A stretch of DNA of 64,000 nt from Biscogniauxia marginata (Eukaryota > Ascomycota > Sordariomycetes > Xylariales > Xylariaceae), in contig MU404069.1 in assembly GCA_022695795.1 (NCBI GenBank), positions 248,001-312,000 on the forward strand. The letters run 5' to 3'. Below the pieces are notes generated by a model that worked only from the letters and a program-made list of their open reading frames with translations, ran no database searches and was not told the DNA's origin. The position numbers and the translations under genes are program-made. Positions 34,841 through 44,488 of the stretch are shown in pieces; position 1 is the first letter of the stretch, and each line of letters starts with the position of its first letter.

Positions 34841-36419
34841 GTTGGCGGACGATGATGTTTATTGCGCTGAGAGGAGGGTTGGGGAATATAGAGGGAGGGT
34901 ATGTTGGGCGGTGAACATTTGAATAATAGTAGTGCAGTCATGATGATGGCAAGATATTATCTGTCAATCCACATGGGAGTATGACTAGAGTTAGTCTCCG
35001 ATGCCTCTCCGGTTTTGAGTCAGATAAGGAGTTTGAAGAGGGCTGGGCTAGGAGGACAGCTCTATCTACTGCCTATTATAAGTTAGTTTTAAGCGGGGTT
35101 GACTCGGCTCTGCCAAGATACTACTGCTAATTCCTGTTATATCAAGTTGAAGATGAACTGAATTAAGAGCGGGAAACGCGGTCCAGCCCATATATGGTAT
35201 ATAGTTGACAGCTAATTTAGGCAAAGCCAATATTTCGTCCATCAGCATAATTGTAAATCATGCTATTCGCCGTCTAGTAGGCCAGGGTTAATTTGACGAC
35301 CAAACATCTTCCTTTGGCTATGGAGGGTATGGGATGTGAGCTATTTAATGTGGCTTATCAGCATTGCACTAACCAGCGCTTTAGCTCTCTTCCTATATGA
35401 GTCTTTGCCCGTATATAGAACGGCGTAGATTTATTGTAGCCGCAAGCCTGGTCTAGTGCCTGCCGAGATCCATAACGTGAACTTGTAGGGAACTCAAATT
35501 TAGTTCTATAAGGATTGCTAATTATTAACTGATATTAAATCATTCTAGACCGCTATTTAGTTTATAAACACCTGATAGACGCCTTCCCGCGCTAAAAATG
35601 CGGGCAAATAGTTCATATGCATTATCATTGTTAACTACCTACCTACCTAGTTATCCTATTTCAAAGCTACAATTGTTGAGATGAGACGAAGATGAGAGGA
35701 TAGGATCAAGTGTATTTGTTCAAGGTAAGCCCATCCTACATATGTAGATACAAGTGACCAGGGGTCATATAGCCCATCTTTCAACAACTAGAGACAAAAT
35801 ATTGACATATTTCTCTATCTGTATTGATGGATAACTTCTTGGCTGTCTTCTATTTGGTTTGAAAACGAGATGTACCCGATCGACATAAGTATTACAGGGC
35901 GATTATGGGAGTTTGGCCTCTAGGACTTCATGAATATTTGAATTTAGGTCTACTTCGGCAAGCTCTTTCATTCAGGGCTCATTCCTTAGGTTTATGGGTT
36001 ATACGAAATATATAAACAAAAAGATGAGTATCCCGATGTAAGTCACAATTACCCTGAAGAGCCTCAGTAGCCCTCCAGGAAGACAGCATGTTCATTGTAG
36101 TGAAATCGATTTGTAAACTCGACCATATAACACAGAGTTATTTTTCACCTAAAGCAGCAGGTCATTTACTCTGGAAATACCGTGTCTGGGGCGTCGGGGG
36201 AGCCACTACATTGCATCTACAACGCCCCTATATACAGCATACGATGCCATTATCAGTAATTTCGTGGCCATCTCTAATATTATTACTCAAAACAATAGCA
36301 TTATTTATAAAAACTCTATAAATAAATCATAGGAAAAGAAGTTAAGTACAATGCCCCTCCACTAACTCTAGTCATTTTTCTTTCCACCAAAACGAATGCA
36401 TAGCAGCTTAGGCGTCGGA
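34841..36419. other. Intergenic with an LTR-family copy
   Basis: AT-rich, non-coding. It contains one copy of a dispersed LTR-like repeat (35674-35786) and a TACCTACCTACCTAG word at 35636-35650. The stretch from 36190 to 36360 is AT-rich and ends at the TylF-type gene. Confidence 0.5.
35674..35786 (+). mobile_element. Solo-LTR-like repeat, copy A
   Basis: It begins TGTTGAGATG and ends CATCTTTCAACA, an imperfect terminal inverted repeat with TG...CA ends as in retrotransposon LTRs. Its inner sequence GAGGATAGGATCAAGTGTAT is shared with copy B at 41892-42025. About 113 bp; no internal retrotransposon genes adjoin it. No exact target duplication was found. Confidence 0.55.
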
Positions 36420-37211
36420 TCAAAACCCGGTTCCCGGCTCGTCGATCCGGACCACGACCTGCTCGTCGTTGGCGGTATAAGCGAGCCAGGTGAAACGGGT
36501 CCCGGTTCGAACGACGTATTCCTGCCACGCACGGTGCTCGTGTCGCTCCCAGCCCGGGAAGTTAAAATACTCGTCAAACACCAGGATCGAGCCGGCACGC
36601 AGGCGGGGCCCACAGTGTTCCAGCACCGTCACGGCCGACGAGTACAGGTCGCTGTCGACGTGGAGCAGGGCGATGGGCCCCGGGTGCTCGGCGAGGAAGC
36701 GCGGCAGAGTCTCGTGAAACCACCCGACAACCAGTTTGGCGCCAGGCACCTCCGGTGGGGTGTTAACTGCAAAGGTGCCGGCACTAAACCCCGAGCGCCA
36801 GGTCTCAGGCAAGCCCTGAAAGGAATCGAATCCGTAGACCTCGCCAGCCCGGCCGGCCGCGATGCGTTGCAGGGTGGCGCCGCTGTACACCCCGAACTCA
36901 AGGGTCATGCCCTCTTTCGGTGCGGCGTTGAGAGCGTAGCAGAGCGTGTCGCCCTTGTCAAAGAAGGTTGTAGCGCTAGGGAAGTGCTCGCCAGCAAACC
37001 GTGCGCTCGAGAGCGTTGCGTCGTGCTCGGCAGCCTGAGAGATGTCGCGCCTGCTGCGGCGGTCGGCATCGCTATTCTTCTCGGTGATCTGGTCGAGGCG
37101 CGCGCGTAGCCACGCCTCGTGTTGCTCGAACCGGGCTTCGATGCGGACCTGGACGACCTCCTCGAACACCCTGGTCACGTGCGAACCCAGCCACAGCCAG
37201 AGCTGCATCAT
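36420..37211 (-). CDS. TylF/MycF-type class I SAM methyltransferase, bacterial-looking
   Basis: A single exon of 263 residues from ATG 37211 (a second ATG is the next codon). Key blocks: LEFGVYSGATLQ (104-115, SAM motif I), YGFDSFQGLPE (126-136), LLHVDSDLYSS (182-192) and LVFDEYFNFPGWE (210-222). These are the hallmarks of macrocin/mycinamicin O-methyltransferase-like proteins (Methyltransf_24/TylF), where the Asp/Glu residues hold a metal ion. Such proteins are common in bacteria, including many beside glycan or antibiotic genes. The gene is intronless, GC-rich and stands in AT-rich transposon-marked DNA, so transfer from a bacterium is plausible but unproven. An N-terminal helical region with many Arg/Glu (about 15-60) precedes the fold. 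Substrate unknown. Confidence 0.85.
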   Translation of the reverse strand: MMQLWLWLGSHVTRVFEEVVQVRIEARFEQHEAWLRARLDQITEKNSDADRRSRRDISQAAEHDATLSSARFAGEHFPSATTFFDKGDTLCYALNAAPKEGMTLEFGVYSGATLQRIAAGRAGEVYGFDSFQGLPETWRSGFSAGTFAVNTPPEVPGAKLVVGWFHETLPRFLAEHPGPIALLHVDSDLYSSAVTVLEHCGPRLRAGSILVFDEYFNFPGWERHEHRAWQEYVVRTGTRFTWLAYTANDEQVVVRIDEPGTGF

Positions 37212-38946
37212 GAAGGTTATATGATCTACCGTCTGTTCTCAACAGTGAAACAAACTGCGCTCTAGTCCCACGACCTGGAAAAAAGAAATATGCAGGAATT
37301 TCAGAAACTGGTTTAAAAAAATCTATGAATAATTTTTGTTGTTAAGAAAAGAGATTCCTCTACGACTTATATAGTATTTCTAACTACTCGTATATAGCCG
37401 GCTTGATCCAGGCATAGCCATAGCGAAGCTGTATCAGTATAGCCAACCTAATATGAATCATGTGCTCTTGCTCATCTATCAGTCATAGTAGTACGCCACG
37501 GAACTTCCCTGTCGCCTTTCGCATTACCGAGTAAGACGCTCACCAGGGACCTGCGAGACCTGCGGCGCAGCAAATGGGAGATGCAGTACACAACAAGGGC
37601 AAAGATATCAAAGACTTCGTGCGGAGCGCGCAGAAGAATGGACGGATATACGGAGGAAATAGCATCACGAAGAGATTCAGATCGCTATAGACGGCGGCAT
37701 CCGCCGTGATTCAGAATTCTTCAAAGCCCTAGTCCTCGGCGCCCAATACTGCTTCGTTGTTGGAATACTCATTTAGGGACTTGCTATACTTTATTACCAT
37801 TTTCAGTCGCCCGGGCCTGTTTTCCGCTGGCATTTCCAAGTATCAGAGTGAAAGGAGCGTTGATCTCACCGTTTGTGTTGGCCTACATGAATTTAAGATG
37901 ACTATGATATTAGCTGGGTAATAGAATGCGAGAGCGCGCTTCTGCCAGAGATACAAGATACTTATACAAATTACTACTTTGCGAAAGACCGAAGTTACTC
38001 CAGAGTATCTCTCCGTCCTGGGTGTGGATGTTATTCTATGTATCACATCGCATAAAGGATCCTCTCCCTGGTATTCAATAGATGGGCTAATAGGATAAAT
38101 CGGGCAGGTCACATAAGTTTCAACTAAATGAAAACAAAAGGTATGTACAGGTATCGATGATGCCATGGTATTCCGAGATAATATCATTAGGTGTTGATAA
38201 AGGATATTTATCGGGGTGTGACATGTCCTGTCTTTTCTAACCTGTCCAGATTGCTAGATCATCTCAAGCTTGTACTCACAATACATTTCTATGGCAGATA
38301 TTAAATAATCATCGTAACTCGACAGCAGAAGTGGAACTAGAATTGTTGCTAGTCACCTTGCATTATTCATGTCAGAGAGGAGGGGTTACGGCGGTAAAGC
38401 TCGTGAGAAGCGAGGATATTCGTGATAACAAGAACGTAATTACTAATGGCCAAAACGAACTAAATCTATGCAGCTCGGCTTATAGAGTAACATTAACTGC
38501 ATCTATCTTGATCGCACGCAGCTATTTTAATTTACAAGGTTCTCACAGGGCCGAATGCAGCCCCTGTCCAGGTTCACCAACATAGGTCGTTTACGCAGGG
38601 CAGGTCGGCCTCAGAATGCCGAAGGTGAAGAAGTGACCCAGACCAATCGGTTAAAATACAAAGCAGTGAGCTTGCATGTTTTTATTTGGTTCAACTATGC
38701 TAGAGAGGAAGGAAAATCTGTTTACACACATGATAGAGATCGAATGTTTTGTAATGCACTTTAGGTAGTCAACTATTCCCGTGAACACGCACTCCACCAG
38801 TTTCAGGCTGAAATATTGAGCTAGAAATTTAGATTATCCTTCACGATAAGGCGTACTGAAAGTCGTTGCTGAAGGAAGGTTATCATTCCTGTCTTGAAAT
38901 TCCGAGCGAGCGTCATGCAGAGCTGATCGATTATGGGTTTCCGACC
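37212..38946. other. Intergenic holding a gene relic
   Basis: Mostly AT-rich and non-coding. It includes a degraded fragment of an FMN-dependent hydroxyacid dehydrogenase at 37669-37791. The segment 37500-37690 is less AT-rich than the rest and may be more of the same relic, too decayed to read. Confidence 0.5.
37669..37791 (+). pseudogene. Relic of FMN-dependent alpha-hydroxyacid dehydrogenase (C-terminal part)
   Basis: Translation from 37669 gives E-E-I-Q-I-A-I-D-G-G-I-R-R, then a stretch equivalent to K-A-L-x-L-G-A at 37723-37743 and F-V-V-G, then a stop codon (37774-37776) exactly where family members have Trp before G-L-A. The DGGIRRG-x-D-x-x-KAL-x-LGA-x-x-V-x-x-GRP-x-x-WGLA segment is the FMN phosphate-binding signature of lactate oxidase, cytochrome b2 and glycolate oxidase. 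Upstream sequence is full of stops and cannot be aligned. The Trp-to-stop (TGG to TAG) change fits RIP-like G-to-A decay. Only about 40 residues survive. Confidence 0.6.
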
Positions 38947-40104
38947 TTATTGACCTGTCACTTCTGACTCCTTCTTGTCATCCCATTTGGTGTACAAGTC
39001 TTTCGGTAGCATCGGTTTGTTATTGGCTTTCGTGACAATCAAAGCATCCCTTATGCTGTCATACTTGATTGTAGCGCTTCCGCCATGCCCCTTCACCACA
39101 GCCACGATCTTCTTGACAAGCGCAGCTAATTCTTTCAAATTCTTCTGTTGTCTCTGTTCCCATATTCTGATCTCCCCCATTACGTCTTCAACCTGTGGTC
39201 TTTGGAATAGGCCGCCGCGGTGGTAAGCTCGAACAAGTTTCGGGGTCTGAGAAACCCAAAGCTGTGGCGCAACTTCCGATAACATAAGAGGTTTATGAGC
39301 GACTCTCGTTTTGATTTCGAGAACAGATTCTAGTGGTACTGTATGACCCTCTTGTAGAATGGCCATTTTAGACCCAGCAGGGATGGTAGCCTTACGACGG
39401 CTACTAGATGAGGAGAGGGACAAGGAGCCCAGGAGACCAGAGAGACCGTCAGGTTCCAGTTCTTTGCTGCTAGAAGCTGCGCCCGAATTTCCCTCCAGAT
39501 ACCCATCTACTTCATAGCGGACGATGAAAGTCAGGCCACCGAAACGGTAGGAGACGATTCTGTGATGGCCAGTGCTGTCACTGATCTGGTATTTAGTGTA
39601 CGCCTTCTCGAATTCATGGCCAAAGCCCTTAAATTCATGTGGTTGGATGATCTCCTTGGTCGCTGTTTCCTCTCGGGAGAAGATGACAGTGTTCCCTGTA
39701 GCCTCAACATTGATAGTGAATGCCTCAAGTCCATTCCTGCTCGAAGAGGGGTCGACGAAGGAGAGCAGTTTGCGGATATTGTTCCGATCGGTCACGATAT
39801 CAATGGAGCGTACGTCGAATTGAGGATTGGTGATGTACAATGCGCGAAACAATGGTTCAAGAGGATTCTCTGGATGACGAGCTGCATTCTGTGCAATGTA
39901 AACTAGACCAGAATCTTTTGGTAGTCGCCAATCACTTCTAGGAGGAGACCATCGTGGTGGAATTCCTGGTACCGAAATGGTGGGAATGGGTGCCTCAATC
40001 CAGCTGTAGGATGCCAGGTGCTTGACATCAGTAATGGTTGCCGCTGGAGCATTATTCTCTTGGAGATCCTGGCGGGATATTGTTGCCTTAATGGTTGCCG
40101 CCAT
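38947..40104 (-). CDS. Conserved filamentous-fungal protein of unknown function
   Basis: A single exon of 385 residues from ATG 40104. The conserved N-terminal block reads LASYSWIEAPIPTISVPGIPPRW, then DSGLVYIAQNAARHPENPLEPLFRAL and IVTDRNNIRKLLSFVDP. A second block is HEFKGFGHEFEKAYTKYQ with GHHRIVSYRFGGLTFIVRYE. I recognise this pattern from many ascomycete proteins, some carrying the misleading label geranylgeranyl pyrophosphate synthetase; no prenyltransferase motif (DDxxD) is present here. A Ser-rich linker (about 205-235) separates it from a helical C-terminal part. No signal peptide or membrane segment. Role unknown; single-copy within the window. Confidence 0.8.
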   Translation of the reverse strand: MAATIKATISRQDLQENNAPAATITDVKHLASYSWIEAPIPTISVPGIPPRWSPPRSDWRLPKDSGLVYIAQNAARHPENPLEPLFRALYITNPQFDVRSIDIVTDRNNIRKLLSFVDPSSSRNGLEAFTINVEATGNTVIFSREETATKEIIQPHEFKGFGHEFEKAYTKYQISDSTGHHRIVSYRFGGLTFIVRYEVDGYLEGNSGAASSSKELEPDGLSGLLGSLSLSSSSSRRKATIPAGSKMAILQEGHTVPLESVLEIKTRVAHKPLMLSEVAPQLWVSQTPKLVRAYHRGGLFQRPQVEDVMGEIRIWEQRQQKNLKELAALVKKIVAVVKGHGGSATIKYDSIRDALIVTKANNKPMLPKDLYTKWDDKKESEVTGQ

Positions 40105-41891
40105 GATGGTTGTAGGGTTGTACTATGTAATCATCAACGACGTGATCAGAAAACTGAGAAGAGAATCAGTTTAATAAATAATTTTAGGTAGCGACCGAGC
40201 TTCCAACATCTCGATCACTTGTTTCTCTCTCTTTCTCGGCACTCATATTGATGACCACATAATAGCGTACTCCAAATCTTACACCGTTTGCATCGTTTCA
40301 CAGCTGCGGGCTTGATCCATTCAAGTGAATCGATTCTTCCTGCCAACGCATACTTGCATATTACAATAAATACAAAGAACGTCTTGGAACGGACTGGTGC
40401 AGCTTTAGATTCCGTCAACGAGGTAAACTGCACAGGATTATCAAGGACTCTATGCTCAATGGCTCTAGGTAAATCGGCATGCTAAATATCCTGTAAGCAG
40501 GACGATTACGAGAATAAGAGTTAGTTCACCGGTTGCAGGGGACGAGGAGAGCATGCCTATTGCAATTTAAAATTAATTTGGGAATGGGCTTTTTGTTTCT
40601 ACACCGAGTTAGCTGTCGTGTCTAGCAAAACGAAATGATTCACAAAGCCAATAAAAGGGGAGAGTGGCTGCTACCTACATCTTGCCGGTTTCACAAATAC
40701 GTGTCTTGCTCTTCGTCTTAGAAGCTGATTGACTGCCCTGGACTTTTATTGAAGGCTGGCGACAGACTTTCGGCTTGCGTTTGGTCCAACAAAGCCTGCC
40801 ATCACAAAACTACAAGCTCCAAGATGCTGTACATTAATGAGGGGTCTAATCTTGTCCAAATACCCGTGTAAAGCAAACTTACGTTATGATATATCATATT
40901 CAAAATGTTAACCGGATTATAGCAGTGCCAGCTCAGCTGGTTGCACTATTCTATAGGCAATTTATCACGATGTCATTCGTAAAAATAAGAAGTTAATTAT
41001 AGCCATATATAATTATGAATCTTTAATTAGTATAACTTCAGATATAAACTTTTGCTGGTTTCAAAATAGTAGCCATATTTACAATCACTTGTTTTAATCT
41101 GGAAGTACTATTCATCAAAGTGAATGGTAGGTCGTAGGCTAATCGACAATTCAGTAGGCATCGACACGTGGTCCAGAACCCTGAGAAGACTCTGGATTTC
41201 TTGTTCCCACAAAAAGGCATAGATGGATATTCTATAACCTGTCGTTCATACTTGCAGTGAAAGTATTGCCTCGGAGCCCTTTGGACCCCCTATTTGTGAC
41301 GAGCCAGGGGTAGTTTTCTCATACTTCAGACAGCCCGGGAACAGTGAGTGCGTTTCATAATTCATAATTATCTTCCCTTCTAACAATCTGGTCCTCTTCC
41401 AATTTTCATCGTAGTGTTTATCATGCGCCACATGCTCAAATTTCTAACTCACGTGGTTCCTGACGGCTGGGGGGTAGTTGGCCCACGACTAGAAATGAAT
41501 GTCAGCCCTCACGTCTCACGTCCCCTCAGATTCAGCTCCGCATAGATGTAACTACCACGGGGAAGTTCCCCTATAGCCACCCTATGACCTAGATGATACG
41601 ACACGGCGAGGTGGCCAAGCTCTAACGCCCATACTTGCTCACCTAGTTCTTGGGCTCGGTAACAGCAAGTAGTACCTATAACCGCGTAGCTGAGAATGAG
41701 ACCGTTCTTTTGGACCGGCTGCGCCTTGACCTGAGCCCGTTTATAGTCGTCTTGGCGCGTAAACAGGCCATAGACTCAGCCATACACATGGACCCACACT
41801 AGTTAAGGGCCTTCAATTCTTATACGAAAATAGATGCGAAAAAGCAATGCACCATTAAGAGTAAACCCTTCAACATATTTGATGATAACGT

Positions 41892-42025
41892 TATTAAGAT
41901 GGGGCGAATATGAGGATAGGATCAAGTGTATTAGTCTAAGGTATGAGTCTAGGTAGGTGGGCGAAGCCCGTCTATATATATACAGGACCATGGATCGTAC
42001 AGGGGCATAACCCCGTATTTCAATA
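41892..42025 (+). mobile_element. Solo LTR, copy B, with 5-bp target duplication
   Basis: The 134-bp element starts TATTAAGATG and ends TATTTCAATA. It is flanked on both sides by AACGT (41887-41891 and 42026-42030), a 5-bp target-site duplication as made by LTR retrotransposons. Compared with copy A (TGTTGA...TCAACA), the end changes are G-to-A and C-to-T, as RIP would produce. A TATATATATA stretch at about 41972-41981 could be the LTR promoter. No internal retrotransposon coding remains. Confidence 0.75.
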
Positions 42026-42259
42026 AACGTGCTCAGTTGATGGACCGGATAATAGACCTGTCCTCAGAATTATCGCAAGTGTTGTAACCAAGTCTATTTT
42101 TATTGAGATATTAGACAAGTACGAGATTGACTTCATTGGTGGCAAGGAGCCTCGGCTCGCTTGTATTTATGAGTTCGGTTTCTGGCATCTAAATTAGAAA
42201 ATATAGGATCAGTGTAGGAAGGAGCGCTTAGACATCATGTAAAACTGACAAGAGGCTTT

Positions 42260-42386
42260 TGATACAAGATAAAGATGGAGGATTAGATTAGTCCAATGTG
42301 AGAGTCCAGGGTAGATGTGCGAATCCCAGATATATTAGGAGGTCATAGTAGGACAGTACACAAAGGCCATGCTCAATTATTTCAAC
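42260..42386 (+). mobile_element. Degraded LTR-like repeat, copy C
   Basis: It shares with copy B the order ATTAGTC-AA-GT-GAGTC-AGG-AG-TG-GCGAA-CCC followed by a TATAT tract, GG-C-AT and a terminal TTATTTCAA. Divergence is high and ends are uncertain. No target duplication was found. It lies 235 bp from copy B, and the interval does not encode retrotransposon proteins. Confidence 0.45.
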
Positions 42387-43760
42387 GGAGGATTTTTATT
42401 ATGAGGCCCTCCTACGCTTACTACTATATACTGTTCTCTTTTAAGTTTTCCCTCTAGTACTTCTGACGTTTTCTCTTGATCTTGACTCCTGCCTTACCGG
42501 ATTCCAGACTGTTGGCTCGCTGATACTTTTAGAATATGAAATATCATCCATGGTAATTGTTTTGGTGTTTGTCTCAGTTTAAAAGAATAATTAGAAGTAG
42601 CCTTCTAAGAGTATTCTCATCCACGACCCGGTGGCCATTGAACGCCTCTCTGAAATATAAAGTCCCAATTAGCATCGACACAGGCAACAACCTAACTTAT
42701 TTTCAAGTCAATCTAGGTAAAGGGAGACTGTCACCTTCAAGCCTTCTTTCGAAGTGAAACTCTATGCACCTAACAGCCAAACAGAGATCATGAGTATGGT
42801 AAGTGATTCATACGTTTGGCATTGTAGTTCGTATAAACAGTCATCCTCCAATACTTTAATGTAGTTTAAATAGGGTTCTTTTGGTCCTGCAGGTGTGGAG
42901 ACTTATGTAGTAGCTCTAGCTTCGAGTCTCCTAGGAAGGTGTATCTCCCCTTACGCGCGTACTATACTCCGTATTTATATGTATGTAATCATCTATACAT
43001 CCTTGTACCTATTTATATATCCCGGAGAGAGTGGTATACTATACATGATTGCGAGTTTCCTAGGGAATAAACCTGAAGGGGTGTAGATTCGCTAGATACG
43101 GAGGTAGCTAGATTTTAAATATGTAAGTCAATATTGTATTATTGGAGTGATGGGTGTCTAGCTTATTCTTAAAGGTCAGCCATCTCCCCGGTAGCGGTAT
43201 TGATGCACCGATCATATCATGAACATTCGACGGAATATACTCACTTTAGATGAATGCACAAAGACATCTGGAGAATCTAAGTTGTTTTTGGGGGTATTTC
43301 TTTTGTAACACCTACAAATTCCTTGGTGGCTGTTTTTAGCCATGTCACTAATTTGAAGCCTCCGTGCGTTTTCCATGAAACTTGTGTAATTTTCTAGATC
43401 CCTGGGCTCATTTAATCTATGGATGCCAATTGAACATGATCTGATTGATCCAGGATACCCTCGTCTTGTTGACGACTCCACTTCACACTTATTGAAGGGA
43501 CACATTGAATCCCACCTGTGATCGAGCTATACAGTCTACGTGAAACAGAATCAACGCACCGAGAGGGGCTGGTAAACGTAGAATATATAAATTTCTTCAC
43601 GGCCTGTAAATATAGATATCATGGGCTCCCGACTTTACCTGTATCACCTGAATTGGATGCATCGATTTGCTCTTGACAGACCCCAAGACAGTTAACCCCG
43701 TTGCTGAACATCGCTTCACAGAAAAAGAGTAGACTTTACCACGCCACTTCTTTACGCACT

Positions 43761-44488
43761 ATGAGAACTTCCCATATCATCTCTTCCGTCATAGCGGCGT
43801 CATTCGCGATGGCAGCAGCTGATGCCGTCACTGGGACGTCAACGTTCTATGGGGGTAACCTGCAAGGAGGGCAGTGCCTGTTTTCTACCTACACCTTCCC
43901 TTCTGGCATATACGGTACAGCTTTTTCAGGTTCAGCTTGGGATAGTGCTGCAAACTGCGGAGCTTGCCTCGAGGTGACTGGTCCGAATGGGAACTCCATC
44001 ACTGTTATGGTAAGATATACCTCTTAACAGTTGGCTCAACTCTTTAACAGTAGAACCACTCATACCTGACCTGCCAGATTGTGGATCAATGCCCCGAATG
44101 TGATGCGGGTCATCTCGACCTCTTCGAGGACGCCTTCAACGCCCTCTCGCCGTCATCGAGCGATCCCGTATCGACATCGTACACATTCGCCGAATGCGGC
44201 ATAACGTCGCCACTGGTCCTACACGCAAAGTCGGGCGCCTCGCAGTACTGGTTCTCGATGCAGGTCGTCAACGCGAACGAGCCCGTCTCGAAGCTCGAGG
44301 TCAGCACCGACAGCGGCTCAACGTGGCAATCGACGACGCGGACCGAGTACAACTTCTTTGAGAACACGAGCGGGTTCGGAACGGCGACGGTAGACGTTCG
44401 TGTCACTAGCAAGTCGGGGAAGACAGTCGTGGTGAATAGCGTTACGGTGGCGTCGGACGCACAGGTCACGGCATCTTCGAACTTTTAA
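43761..44488 (+). CDS. Secreted expansin-like protein
   Basis: Two exons, 43761-44009 and 44078-44488, with a 68-nt phase-0 intron; 219 residues. The ATG at 43761 starts a signal peptide (about residues 1-22, MRTSHIISSVIAASFAMAAADA). The first domain is a double-psi beta-barrel: GTSTFYGGNLQGGQC, then AWDSAANCGACLEVTGPNG, and VDQCPECDAGHLDLFEDAF, which contains the conserved HxD motif with the Asp needed for wall loosening in expansins. The second domain (about 125-219: YWFSMQVVNANEPVSKLEVS, W-Q-S-T-T-R-T-E-Y-N-F-F) matches the CBM63-like half. Fungal expansin-like proteins loosen plant or fungal cell-wall polymers outside the cell without hydrolysis, so plant association or saprotrophy is suggested. 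Confidence 0.9.

Larger units (their letters stand above)
40105..43760. other. 3.6-kb transposon-scarred intergenic region
   Basis: No gene is supported. It contains a complete solo LTR with target duplication (41892-42025), a third degraded copy (about 42260-42386), and AT-rich tracts (40900-41060, 42950-43030). Short ORFs at 42557, 42895 and 43212-43600 look random. The last 100 bases are the expansin leader. Confidence 0.5.
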
